From Guillardia theta CCMP2712 (Eukaryota > Cryptophyceae > Pyrenomonadales > Geminigeraceae): DNA of 64,000 nt. The DNA is taken from positions 611,061 through 675,060 of the forward strand of contig NW_005434667.1 of assembly GCF_000315625.1 (NCBI RefSeq). Reading direction: 5' to 3'. Each line of letters starts with the position of its first letter. The stretch's first letter is position 1. Of the stretch, positions 26,392 through 38,471 are shown piece after piece. The translations under genes and the position numbers were made by a program. A model generated the notes under the pieces. It was not told the DNA's origin. It saw nothing but the letters and a program-made list of their open reading frames with translations, and did not search any database.

Positions 26392-27913
26392 TCAGCGATG
26401 ATTGATGGTCAAGTCTCTTGGCCTCTTGCCCGGCGCGATCTGCCCGTCCAACTCCACTCCCTTGTCAAACGATGGTCGGAACACAGAGGAGGAAGCGTTA
26501 GAGCTCTTCACGGCCTGGGCGAACTTGGGTACAGGGATCTCCTTCAAGCTTGACTGTGCATGAATGTCATAGACTTGATGTCAGCGTGCGATCAAAGTCA
26601 CCTCTACATGCTTCGAGCTGTGAAAGGGATACGCGTTCTGAAAGCCCTTCGATGATGCTGTGCTGTTGGCAACGCCGTCCAGCTCTGCCTGCTGGTTGTA
26701 CCGCAGTGGCGACGGAAGCCCAGCAGCATGCGTGATCCCTGCGCGACATCAGTCAGTGGAGCGCGAGAGCTGCGAGCATGTCCGCAACGTCACCGAGCGA
26801 CTGTGACGGGCCTTCCAGTCGTCCGACCTTGGTGGTCACGAGGAAGGAGAAGTCGACAGGAGAGAAGCTCCTCCTGTAGTTACTCGGGGAGGTATCCTGC
26901 TGACGCCTCGTCAGCAACTGCTCTCTCCTGCCCCTGACTCGACCCGCACCTTGCTCGAGAGGCTCGACCCTTTCTTGAGGTCTTTGATGGCATCTGCCAT
27001 GCTTCCCCGCTTGTACAAGTGGTAGTGCAGGTTGGCGACTTGACGAGAGCTCAGGGTCTTCATGCCCTTCATCGCCTCAATCTTCTGCGCGTGGTGCTCG
27101 CTCTCCTTCATGAGCCTCTCGCCGTGCACTTCGAGCTCGAGCGACCTCTGCGATGCTCCGCTCACCGGACTTGCCGCGGACTTATCGGGGATGATCCGAC
27201 TGCCACACACCACGGGGGTCAAGGCCATGTCATGCCAGAGCAGGGGAATACCTCGTTAGCAGCGATGAAACGTCGGGTGAGAATAGACTGACGGGATAGT
27301 CCTCGAACTCAACCTTGGATGCTGGCCCCCACCCCTCCACAGAGAACTTACTCCCTGCATTGTCGGGGTTTGGCATGATGGTTTTCCTGTGAAATCTGCT
27401 TGACAATTCTGACCGATTGCTTTGGGGTGCGTTCTCGTCGTTGGGCATGAAGAGATTCTGAACCTCAAGAGTCCTAACCCGCTTGGTCATCTGAAGAATG
27501 TCGTTCTTTGACTGTGATCCATGCAAGCTATCCCTTGAAAACCTACTCGAATCAAAGCTCTGTATCCTTTGCGCAGTAGCATCTAACTTCGTGTCCTTGT
27601 ATTTGCCCCAACCAATCTCACGAGGAGTAGGAATTTTCGTTGTCATCCCACTCTGCCAACTGCTCCTACTCTCAGCCAAGTGCTGCTGGTCCACGTGCTC
27701 CTCTCGACCAACGGGCGACATTGGCGAGATGGGCCCGTTTGACATCTTTCTACCTGAGAGAGGGAGCCGGAGGTGCTTCTGGGACACGAAGGGCGGAGGA
27801 GAGGAGGAGAGAGAGGCAGCAGCAGGTCCAGGAGAGAGGAGAGAAGGAGGAGAGACGGGAGATGAGGGGCTTCGATTGGTCGTCCCCTGCAGCAGCCGCT
27901 GCCGCTGCACCAT
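26392..27913 (-). CDS. Hypothetical protein with helical core
   Basis: Start 27913, stop 26392. Exons 27252-27913 and 26950-27199 are firm and in phase. Further exons near 26780-26890 (FLVTTKVGRLEG), 26600-26740 (PLRYNQQAELDGVANS) and 26392-26550 (EIPVPKFAQAVKSSN) are visible but their borders are not settled. The first 150 residues are Ser/Pro-rich and disordered. The helical part includes VANLHYHLYKRGSMADAI, which could be one TPR-like helix pair. I do not recognise the family. Confidence 0.55.
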
Positions 27914-28556
<643 letters not shown>

Positions 28557-29696
28557 TCACTGTATGCTCGGGAGCCTGTTAGTCTGACAGTTCAGCGAGC
28601 GCAGCTTGCCCAAGTACGACTGGATCTCTTTGACGGGGGAGACTGCGGCTGGCCGTTCTTTGACAGGAAGCAACTTGTCATGGAGCGGTAGGCTCGGCAT
28701 CGTTGTGAACGTGAGATCCTAGCACAACCCTCCATCATCTCCTCCCCTACCGCAAGTTCAGGGCCCGCTTACCTTCCCGTACTTGTGTATGATGGGCGGG
28801 AGAAGGGGAGGGTCGTCAACAAGCTTGACGGGGGCCGAGGAGACATGGAAGACGTTGTCCTTCCAGACGAAGAAATGGGCGGCCATTGTGTAGTTGATCC
28901 ACCGCTCGATGGTCGACTGCACGAGGGTGAAGCTCTTCTTGTCCAGCAGCCTGTTGTACCTCCATGCCCTGAGCGCCCGGTCCAGGGTGAAGAGGATGTA
29001 CTTGTTGCGGATCCACTCGGAGGTCTTTGCGAGAGTCTTGATCCTCAGGACCTGCTCGAAGAGGGTGAAGAACGCCTGCCGGAGCTCGAACGCCATCCAT
29101 CGCCTCCTCGCTCGCAGCTGCGCCTTCCTCCTCTGCAGGATCCTTGTCCAGCTGAACATGTGCGATGCTAGGAACTTCTTCTCGTGGACCTCCCGCTGCA
29201 GCATCGCGAGCCTGATCGCTCGGATCCTGTAGTGGAACCTAGCCCACTTGTTGTAGGCAATCTGCAGGACCTTGAGGGCCCTCGAGTGATCGTTTTTCTT
29301 CGTGTAAGCACTCCTCGCCGCGTACAGGGTCCACTGCCAGAAGAAGGGGTACACCAGAGTCTTGTCACACCTTCGCTTCAAGCCTTTCATGCTCGCAACC
29401 CCTTTGGCATAGAAAGCCCAGAAACGAAACACGCTATGCTCGAGCCTTAGCTTCACCTTGTTGCTCAACCGGTCCACTCCGCCCTCATCGTAAGTCCTGC
29501 TCCTACTTGCCGAGCTCGTCGAGGGTTTGGACCCAAATGTGTGTTCCCCCGTGCCCTCCGGCTGAGAGTAGATCTCTGCTGCCAACCTTGCGTCTTCCTC
29601 CCGCATGGCTGATGCTTGCGACTCCTTCTCATCTGCATCATCGACCTCTACGCTCCTTGTCAGAGACCATCGACGACCCAGGAGTTGTTTCAGCAT
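28557..29696 (-). CDS. Sfi1-like repeat protein
   Basis: Exons 28773-29696 and 28557-28718 close in phase 0 (361 aa). I start at the first in-frame ATG (29696). The middle (about residues 80-290) has aromatic helices spaced as in Sfi1 repeats: VFRFWAFYA, FFWQWTLYA, AYNKWARFHYR, MFSWTRILQRRKAQ, RALRAWRYNR, TIERWINYT, FFVWKDNVF. In known Sfi1 proteins such repeats bind centrins on centrosome or basal-body fibres. The N-terminus is acidic and disordered and the C-terminus is Pro-rich. A centrin-binding role is inference from the repeats. Start codons of this gene and the plus-strand gene at 29969 are 272 nt apart. Confidence 0.7.
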
Positions 29697-29968
29697 TGCC
29701 GTCCTCCTTTCTTTCAACCAGCCTCCAACTTCTACCCGCTTTCCCGGTTCTCACAGTGTCCTGCCTTTCTCGCCCCTTCACGGTCCTGTCATCCCTCCCT
29801 CCCTCTTCCCTGCTTCCGCTCTTGCTCGCTTTTCATTCTTCCTGCCCGCTAGACTAGCTGCTCGCTGGAGCGGCTTGCGGACTGACAACGGTCCATCAAA
29901 AAATGACCTGAGACCAAGTCCTGGGGTGACAACGGGGAGAAATTGGAATGCGGATATAGAGAGAGGGG

Positions 29969-31204
29969 ATGGTGAAGAAGCTGGGGAGGAGGAAGAAGGG
30001 GAAGCGAGAAGAGTGGAGGTCGAAAGACATTCAGAGCCTGGACTTGAACGAGCTCTCCATGGCGACAGCAGTAGCCAAGTGCCTGCGACGAACCGCGAGC
30101 AACGTTGAGTTGTTCTACGAGTACGCGGCGAGCGGCAAGGGCATACAGCTAGGTGGCAGGGGGGCTCTGCTGGACTACAATGAGCTCGTGTGCATCCTGG
30201 AGGTGGGACGGTTGTGCGGCTGCTCTCTCCTTCAGCTGACTGCCATGCTCCGACCCAGGAGGTCAAAGTGATTCCAAAGGCATTGCCCAAGGAGGACTGT
30301 TACGGTGACGGCGGCTGTAAGCTTGCTGCAGGCAGCATGACTAGTCTCTGCAGATTACTTCCTGGCCTTCCTGCGGAAGAAGATGAGATCGCCGGTGAGA
30401 GCTCCTGCTGCTCGCCCTCGGGGTACTCTGGCTGAGACAGTGGCAGAGCGCGAGCACGGGGCAGCCAGCCTCGGCAGGGGGGAGGCCTTCGACCAAGGGC
30501 AGCCACAGGTAGCTCGGCATCGAGGTGTGCGCGAGAGGAGGTGACGTGGCCTGCCAGGCCCAAGTCCTCCGAAGGGCCGGAGGACGAGCTGGACTTCCCT
30601 GCCTACCAAGAGTTCATCGAGTTCCTGATCGAGAGATTGGGGTACCTGCCCTACGTCGAGCGGGAGAAGCAGGTCGGTCGGCTCGTCCCCGGATGCTCTG
30701 AAGTGACTCGTCGTGACAGATTATGGAGCAGCACATGGAGAGTCTGAAACTGCGGACGACGAACCTGTACGACTTCTCCTACCGGTAAAACCCTGCTTGT
30801 CCCCAGCCCGACCCAATGCTTGCCCCCAGCCCGGTTGCTGATCAAGTCCACAGGTCAAACGCGATTCACCGCACTGAACGAGAGCTCAAGAAGGCCATCG
30901 GCTACAACGAGGTCGCGATCGGACCTGATCGCCTCCCCACCATCTGACGGAGCTCCTTCTCCCCTTCGCAGGAAATACTCTTCACCAATGACCCGGTTGA
31001 GCTCGCGCAGACCAAGTACACTCTTCCTATTCTCCCTGCCTACAAGATCAAGACTCCGAGGTGACCCTTTCCTCCCTCAGGCCCCATCCTAACTCGTTCG
31101 GTAGGGTTGTCTCGGAGCTGGAGGGAGACAAACAGATCGAGCCGGTTGAAAAAGGAGAATACGAACAAGTCGTGTCAGGGCCTCCTGCGATGAAAGGCGA
31201 GTGA
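29969..31204 (+). CDS. Hypothetical protein, EF-hand-like helices
   Basis: Nine exons close in phase: 29969-30202, 30259-30304, 30354-30394, 30441-30508, 30558-30672, 30720-30784, 30854-30911, 30972-31060, 31105-31204 (271 aa if it stops at 31202). It has a basic N-terminus (MVKKLGRRKKGK), helices such as NVELFYEYAA and LLDYNELVCIL that hint at a degenerate EF-hand, a disordered linker, and a conserved-looking C-terminal half (FIEFLIERLGYLPYVEREKQ, EILFTNDPVELAQTKYTLP). No known family. A 51-nt in-frame intron from 31200 could link it to the exons downstream. Confidence 0.6.
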
Positions 31205-31748
31205 TTACGTTTATTATCGCGCCAGGGAGCAACGGTGAAACTACTTGTCAGGGAAATCAAAGTCCAAGCCAGCAGCACGCCTATCCGATGTGGTCCTTGC
31301 CAAGTTGGCGAACGTCTCAGTTCCGCTCGACGATCTCCGTCACGGCGAAGAGCTGCGGGGCTTGCGCCTGGTGCTTTCTCCTTTGTGCATGCTCGCGTTG
31401 CCTGACGCGCCCAACGCAGCCTGCACACAGGGTCGCCCGGAAATCCTTGCACTGCACTGTGAGGAAGTACTTCGACAAGTGGGTCTCCGTCGTCGCAGGG
31501 TTCGACGAGTCCCTCTTCGAGAACGATGACAAGGCGAGAAGGTCTGCCTGCCATCTGACGTCTCATCACCCCTGTCCTCATGCTCTCATCCTAGGCTTGC
31601 TGGCGCTGCAAATCCGGACGACGGGCCTTCGGTCGAGGTGAAGGTTGACAGGTCAGGACAGTGGATTCCCTTCCTCCCAAGGGCGATACCGCCGATTGAT
31701 CACACGCTCTTTCCTTACTCTCATCCCCTCTCTTCCGAAAAGCACTGA
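31205..31748 (+). CDS. Possible 3' exons or separate small gene
   Basis: Coding-like pieces continue on the plus strand: VKLLVREIKVQASS (about 31227), VPLDDLRHGEELRG (about 31320), VRKYFDKWVSVVAGFDESLF (about 31468) and VEVKVDRSGQWIPFLP ending in a stop at 31746. The phrase VPLDDLRHGEELRG resembles a C2-domain strand. They may be the end of the gene at 29969, with the stop at 31202 removed by splicing. I could not settle the splice sites. Confidence 0.35.
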
Positions 31749-31817
31749 TGCCTCTATGTCTTCCTTTGCCATAATATCTGTGATGAATGAATGAATACAT
31801 AATAAGTGCTCCCTTCG

Positions 31818-32242
31818 CTACTGCTCCTGCCCCATGTCGAACGAAGACAAAGAAAGAGAGTTCATCCGGCCATCTGGCCTGAGCGGCGAAATCTCATGGA
31901 AGTGCTTGTCCGAATCCAGCTCGACAGCAGGCAGGTCGGTCTCCTTCACTCCCATCTCCTTCAGCTTCTTCAGGAGCATGTTCCTGTGTTCTGACACGTA
32001 GTCGAGCTTCGTCTTGAGCTCGTTCTCGCTCACGTAGTCCTTGAACTTGTCCGCAACCTTCTCCACCCGGCGCCTCTCCAGCACAGGGCGGAAGCAGAGC
32101 TCGATCTTGAAGGCAACGTCATCGCAGGCGAGCAGCACCTCATCGCAAGCAGCTGCAGCAAGTGGTCCTCCTGCCTCAGGTGCTCACTCAGTGCCTTCAT
32201 CCTCCTCGCCATCTCGACTCGCGGCAACCGTGAAGCTTCCAT
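31818..32242 (-). CDS. Small helical protein
   Basis: Two exons, 32188-32242 and 31818-32152, give 129 aa. The intron (32153-32187) is 35 nt, with a GTGAGC donor and CTGCAG acceptor; without it the reading frame breaks. The protein is amphipathic helix throughout (VEKVADKFKDYVSENELKTK, EHRNMLLKKLKEMG). Function unknown. The stop lies 69 nt from the stop at 31748 on the other strand. Confidence 0.65.
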
Positions 32243-32650
32243 GCTGTCTGACCTGCAAACCGTTGAACCGTTACGGTTTGAACCGATTGGACCCTTGACC
32301 TGTGGACCCGGTAGTAGATCAACGTACTGATTTTTAACTTAACTTTGAGTAAAGATCAAGGTTAGAGGCCAAGTGGAGGCCAAGAGGTGGCAGGCAAGAA
32401 CGGTCGGGCAGGACTTATTACGGCACTCTCAGCAGGGCCGTAGAGGCTCGCTGACCGACAGCTGCGCCGCGGCGGCTGACAGAGGCTCGGCGCTGTGAGA
32501 GGTCACTGTGTCTTACAGAATAATACCCACCTTACCATAACATACGTGGCGTAACAATGAAAACTCTCCTTTTGAGCGTCCAACAATCGGCAGCACTGCT
32601 CAATTTTTGGGGAAAAGTTGCTAGGAACCTCACCGCAACATCTCCCCTCC
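32243..32650. promoter_or_regulatory. Divergent promoter region with palindrome
   Basis: Separates the small helical gene (-) from the intronless orphan (+). At 32266-32278 lies a perfect palindrome AACCGT-T-ACGGTT, itself flanked by inverted CAAACCG and CGGTTTG. CCGTT (AACGG on the other strand) occurs twice, which is the core bound by Myb proteins in plants; its use here is inference. At 32325-32353 lies one copy of a 29-bp dispersed repeat. Confidence 0.4.
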
Positions 32651-34387
32651 ATGCTTCTCTTCAGTAGTCGAAAGGAGAACATTCGAAAGAGGTTGCTCAA
32701 TGCAAACGAGTCGCATATTCACGAACAAAAGGAATGTGAATTTGTCTCGAAGGAGATAACCAGGATTTCAAATCTTGTGGGAGCAACTTACAACGAGCAA
32801 ACAAGGGGCACAGTTCTCATTTCTTGTTTGTACAAGGTTGCCCCCGACCTAAAGAAAATCGAAGACGCTGATGTGATGTTCTTCATAAAAACGAAAAATA
32901 AGGGTTGCAAGAACTGCAGCTTCACGTTGGAGAAACACTTCACCCCCAAGGGAGTTTTCGAAAAGAGGTTTGGCCCGATGTGCCCTTTCACTGCTAAGAC
33001 ATTTCTCTCGGAATTGCAAAAGCAAGAATGCGAGGTGAAGTCTCGTGTCGAACGACTTCAAAAGTTTTCAGAACCTACTCCGTACCCTGAATCCAACGTA
33101 CCAAAAGCCGCCAAAACTGAACACCACAGCAAGTTCCTGGATGTTTTGTCCAAGCACAATGATCAGGAAGATCCTATTGAAAAACTTTTGAAAGAACTTG
33201 TGCCACTTATCAGTACTATTTTCGAGCTCCAATTGTTTTTCACAATTGCATGTGCAGCATGCAAACTCCCAGATTGCGGATTGAAGGAAAATCAGCGAAA
33301 CACATTTTTGAGGGAGGGTCTCAAGGCAGCATCTGCCAACCAGATTATAAAAAACGAAGATGATTATGCTTTCTGTCAGATGGCCCTAAAGAAGGCCAAA
33401 GAGCTTGGCGCTTTTGCTGTTGGGGGAAAAGACTATATCATACTTAAAAAGCAATTCATTGTAAGAAGTTTTGAGCAAACTGATTTCTTTCAAACCCTGA
33501 AAGCCCAGATCGAGGCAAACACAGCTGCAATCAAAAATCTTGACTTTCGCTTGGACCGTCACGAAACTGCAATCAAGGCAATCAACCGAAGTCTGGTGGA
33601 GTTCAAAATGGCATACAGGCGGAAGCAAACGGTCGAGAGAATTGGATCCTTCGTAAAGCTCGTTGTCGGAGCTGTCTCATTTGGAATTGGAAATGCTTTG
33701 GTCGACATTGTCAGTCAGTTGAAATTTGTTGTCGACCTCTCGGACTCAACGAAAGTAATGGAAATCCTACAGAAGTCCGGCGTAAATAAGTTCAAAGCCG
33801 TTGAGTATTTGAAAACAAGCGCGATCAAAGATTCAATTTGTTCGGGCATCGATCAAGTTGCAGACAGTAAGCTTGACAAGGCAACACAAAAACATGTTTG
33901 TCTCAAGATTCTTGCGGTTGCCTCATCGTCAGTGGATGCTCCAGGAAGGAAGTCAGGCCAACCACAACAAGGCCAAGCTTCAAGTCATGCTAAACAGCAT
34001 GATCGGTCCGTTAAGGAAGATCTCATGGCTTTTCTGAAAGAGCGCAACGTGGAGGAACTGGCAGAGCCCCTCGCCAAGGCAGGGTTCAGGAGGCTGAATA
34101 CATTACAAAGGTTATCAGGTCGTGGTTACCGAGACTTCATTCAAACTCTGGAGAAGGCAAAACTCAAAACTGGCGAAGCAGAGGAGCTTTGGGGTGCCAT
34201 CAGCTCAGACATACACGATGACGACGACGACGACGACGACGACGACTACGACGACGACGACTACGACGACTACGACGACGATGACGACCACGACCACGAC
34301 GACCACGACGATGACGACGATGACGATGACGACGACGATGACGACGACGACTACGACGACGACTTCCACGACGACGACGACGACACG

Positions 34388-34440
<53 letters not shown>

Positions 34441-34477
34441 GACCACGACGACTACGACGACGACGACTACTACTACT

Positions 34478-34515
<38 letters not shown>

Positions 34516-34663
34516 TACGACGACGACTACTTCGACGACGACGTTTCAGAGGAGGAAAGCGATGAGGACTGCAAAGAGGACTGAGGCCTATCTACCGTGG
34601 CCCTTGGATTCGATAGACCAACACTGTCACATGCAGTTGCTATGGGAGGATATTGTTGACTGA
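32651..34663 (+). CDS. Intronless orphan: coiled coil, hydrophobic helix, SAM-like domain, Asp/Thr tail
   Basis: One uninterrupted frame of 670 aa from the ATG at 32651. N-terminal part (1-200) is Lys/Glu-rich with Cys pairs (GCKNCSF, MCPFTAK). Residues about 280-330 form a coiled coil (ANTAAIKNLDFRLDRHETAI). About 337-356 is a Gly-rich hydrophobic helix (LVVGAVSFGIGNALVDIV). About 454-520 resembles a SAM domain (EDLMAFLKERNVEELAEPLA, LNTLQRLSGRGYRDFI). Then come about 55 residues of Asp/Tyr, about 50 of Thr, and a 40-residue basic tail. It lacks introns and is more A/T-rich than its neighbours, which suggests a retrocopy or an acquired gene. Function unknown. Confidence 0.7.
34216..34545. 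repeat. (GAC)n/(ACC/ACG)n coding repeat
   Basis: Trinucleotide tract inside the orphan frame. A phase change near 34384 makes the same GAC/ACG repeat read Asp first and Thr afterwards, so indels of one or two bases in the past have shifted the frame. Confidence 0.85.
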
Positions 34664-36321
34664 GCGACGACTTGAAGACAGATAATGCCAGGAAACTTGG
34701 AGATGAGGATGCTCCGACTGGTCACTGCGGATCTACTTAAAATGCCCGTTTACCCCGGGCCGCCGCATGGCAATAAAACTTTCACGCCGCCTGGCGACCG
34801 TACGGTACGGTCACGGAACTTTACTGAGCCTGGCAGCAATGCATGTCGGAATTCCAGCTGTAGAACTTCCGAAATCAGGTCAAGGCCGCACTGAGTCAAC
34901 CGGTACCCCACTGGGCCAGGACATCCCGGTATCCGATGCCATCCCACTGGGCCACGTGCTTGACTCAGGCTTCATGTCACCACTCACGTGACTGCCTTCC
35001 GGGAGTCCGAGCCGGAAGTTGTCACAGTGCTGACACACTGCCGTTAGTGAACTAACTGGCCGGGCCATATCCGGTTGCCCGGAGCCCAATAAGACAAGAA
35101 CAAGACATAACGACATGATGTTTTGTCCATGTATTCATAATACAGTACAGAACAGTACAGTAGCGCACTGCTCGGCAAGCAGTGCGATCCCCTACGCCTA
35201 CATGCGGCCGTGCATGGTGTAACGAAGGGACGGGCTTGGCGGGAGGACAGGCAAGAAGTTCACTAACTGTGTGATCTCCTCCTCCAGTTGCCAGTTGTTC
35301 TACATCATTCGTTATGAAAACATGCGGCTAATTGCTTTTCAAAAGCCTTCTAATGTAGAAAATTCTGTGTACGAGGCCGTACAGTCACGATCATTGTATA
35401 TGTAAATGTGTTTTGATCCATTCTGCGGTTTGTCGCGCCTGATGCATTTTCAACGGCAGATTCTTCAGTCTATTGTAGAGGATTCGGTTGTGTTCGAGGT
35501 GAGCCGACGTTTCTGTGTCGAGAGGTAGAGAAATCAGTGTGTTAGAAAACCTTGATCGGTTGCTGGGGTAGAGGTGGCTTGAAGACTTGGGTTTCACAGT
35601 GTTCGGGTTTGAGTGCCGCCGGCGGGCCGCTGGTCGGGCAACCAAAAGATGAGTAATCTTTTTGACTGAAAGATATCTGGAGGAGGCCAACGGCCCCACG
35701 AGCCTCGTACCGGGTACTTAATCAGAGCTGCAGGGTGGATAGGGGAGTGGGGGTGGGGCAGTGGGCGCAACTCGACATATCTCATCGATTTCATTGAAGT
35801 GTAAGTTAGAAAATCATTTGCCCCAGGGGGTTGCAAACACTGTGACTCTAAACAGGGTTTGGCGTCCGAGGGTGGGGTCACGGTGGTGCCGAGAAGAGAG
35901 GTGGGGGTTCAGCCCAAAAGAGTTCTTGATCCGGGTTTACCGGTGAGGAGGGGGTGGGGTGGGCGGATGGGGTTGACCAGTACCACGGGTTGTTATCAAT
36001 TTCGGGAAGAAGAAGGGGTGGAGACGCAAAGTTTCAACGGCTGGGCCTACCACCCCTGAGAGACAGTCAGAGATTGCCCTGATTAGCATGCACACACACA
36101 CGATGCTTGCCGGTGCAGCCATGGCTCCCGCTCGTGCGCCGTCCCCGCGATTCTGAAGCTGACCTCGAGGAGAAGGAAGTGGGAGGATGAACGATCGGTG
36201 CTAGGAAGCAGCGGGGACGAAGGACTGAGACCCGGAATGATGGATAGGATCTTGGTTGCCTGACGGGTAATATTCTCCTCAACGAGGCCTGGGGGTGGAG
36301 TTGGCGCGACCGCGGCCATGG
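34664..36321. other. Intergenic region with hairpin and G-tract island
   Basis: No firm gene. At 35164-35186 there is a perfect 9-bp inverted repeat (CGCACTGCT, five-base loop, AGCAGTGCG). From about 35720 to 36060 the plus strand carries spaced GGGG tracts. Minus-strand frames here lack splice or family support. Confidence 0.5.
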
Positions 36322-36322
36322 C
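36083..36322 (-). CDS. Possible first exons of a small gene
   Basis: An ATG at 36322 opens MAAVAPTPPPGLVEEN and continues helically (ITRQATKILSIIP) to a possible donor. Downstream pieces are unclear. It is divergent from the EF-hand gene, 155 nt from its start. Supported only by coding look and position. Confidence 0.3.
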   Translation of the reverse strand, partial: AMAAVAPTPPPGLVEENITRQATKILSIIPGLSPSSPLLPSTDRSSSHFLLLEVSFRIAGTAHEREPWLHRQASCVCAC

Positions 36323-36477
36323 GAAGGAACGGCAACACTGCGGGAATGAGTTGATATGAGGCGAAGACTTTCTTGGGAATGAGCCAGAGATCTGTTGAAC
36401 GATCCTGCAGCCCTCAGCTCCTCGTCTGAAACCTGCTCTGGCTGCAACACGGATCGGGCACAAAGGGGAAAGGAGCG

Positions 36478-38400
36478 ATGAGCTCAAGCATGTTTGACGA
36501 GGGGTTTTTTCCTAAGGAGCAATTCACACCTCGCACTGGGAGCCATCACGAGGATGAGATGAAAGGCTACTTGTCAAGCAGCCAGTCCAAAAGAAAGAAC
36601 ATAGTAGACATCTCACAAATTTACAACAGGTATCTCGTGTTACAGTTTGTCTTTGAAACGACTGAACATTGTGCAAAGGCTCAAGATCGATAGAGCACTC
36701 TCACCCGAAGCAATTGAATGGGCGGTATTTGATACAGTCTCACGCACATTCATCGCATCTGACTTGATTGTTTCCTTCAGCGCAACTGCTTTGTACGATA
36801 CGACAACTTGGAACAAAAATCCAACGATGATGAAGTCCGAGATATTTTTTCAGGAGAGCTGAACATGAAAGAAATGAAGAATGCATTGATCTTGGGTGGT
36901 CAGAAGGATATCACAGACGAGAAACTTCTGACGATGATACGTCAAATTGGAAAGTTGGATCACCCAAACCTCAGGGTCAACTTCAAGGAGTTTTCTATGA
37001 TGTGCTGGAACGAGTTTTTCAAGCCGGAGGAAGAGGACGAGAACTCGGGAGATGTCAAAGATGCGTTTGAAATTCTAGGTGGTGCTTCAGATGGGACTGG
37101 CGCGGTATCGCAAGCGAGCTTTGATTCCTCGTACGCTCTGACATGTTGAATTTCAGGTCAGTATACACAAGTTGAGGAACTTTGCAGAGAGGGCAGAACT
37201 GACCATCGACATTGACAAGTTTGTGGCTGAGGTCGACGATGATCATTCTGGAATGGTTGACTTCAAAGAGTTCAGCAGATTGTTCAAGAACGTCCACACG
37301 GACTCGAACCTGCATGGCAAGGGTAGTTATCTTTTACGGCATGTCAGCTCGGACCAAGGCCTGGATGAGAAGCAAAGAAGTTCGATTCCAAACTCGCTTA
37401 CCATAGTGACAGGTGAAGCTTTGATGTGATGTACATGAAATGCAGTGATGTTTGAAACAGAGGACGAGAAGGAGAATGAAATCTATCCAGAGCAACATGC
37501 TGCACAAGGAAGGGGTCTGGAATGCTCCAATCGAAGCGGATGGCGGACTGGGGATTCATTTTTCCAGTACAGCCTCACGCCCGATATGGACAGCGTGAAA
37601 ACTCCGCTTGCTCCCAGAACCAAGAAGGTTGTACACCAAACAGCGCATTCGTTTGAGAAAACGTTTTCGCCGAACTCCACCAGAGTGAAATGCAGAAACG
37701 GGTGGAGGTTCAGAGACTACAGCAAGAACAGCCATCATGAAGGTGGATACAACGAATATAACGTCAGGGACGAGAACCTCCTCAAATCTCTTGACGAGAA
37801 GATCAAACTCAGAAGCAAAGGCGCAGAGTTCACTCTGAAACATCCGTCATCTAGCAAGATTGGTGTTCGACTGTCTTCGGAATTGAGGTGTGTTTTGTGT
37901 TTGCCCCTCCCCCTCGTGAGGTTGCTCGAACCCACTGATTGATGTGTATCAACAGACTGCTGAAGATGACAAAGGAATTCACTCGAGTAAGGTCTGCAAA
38001 CACTGTGAGGACCAACAGTACTGCAGTCAGCGTGGATAGACTACGCCCTGCTACCTCCACGGGATTCCACGACTACCTTCCTTCCTTCTCACCGCCAGGG
38101 AACAGTCCTGTGTTGAACTCAGTCAAGAGCGGCCGGCTGGCAGCAACGTCGAGCACGAGAGCTTCATCGAATCGGACGATCCGCAACTACAGGGACCCCA
38201 ACAGGCCGAGGCCATGGACGAACAACATGAAGACGCAGGTACGATCGTTCCGAATCACAACGAGGAGGCTTGCTGACGACCCTCTACAGTCAGAAACCTT
38301 AGCGACGGAAGAGCTCCTGAAGCGAGCCAGCGAGGTTGGGCTTTATCATGGCGCAGGAGGCTTCTTTGGCGCAGGAATCAGCTTTCTGGATGATACATGA
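36478..38400 (+). CDS. EF-hand protein with long basic C-terminus
   Basis: Six exons close in phase: 36478-36629, 36679-36724, 36781-37104, 37157-37322, 37446-37887, 37956-38400 (524 aa). The N-terminal half is calmodulin-like: degenerate hands (EVRDIFSGELNMKEMKNALI, VKDAFEILGGASDGTGAVS) and one canonical loop DDDHSGMVDFKE. The C-terminal 300 residues are basic, Ser/Arg-rich and probably disordered, ending GAGGFFGAGISFLDDT. It is likely a calcium-regulated cytoskeletal protein; that is inference. All introns are 49-123 nt. Confidence 0.8.
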
Positions 38401-38471
38401 GAGTTTTACTGGAAACAAAGGGGAGTGGGAAGAGTACAGTCGCTGCCATGCCTGACAGCCATGAGCTCATT

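Noticed and set aside
35391-35881. Minus-strand frames
   Set aside because: Low protein likeness, no splice context, and partly within the G-tract island.
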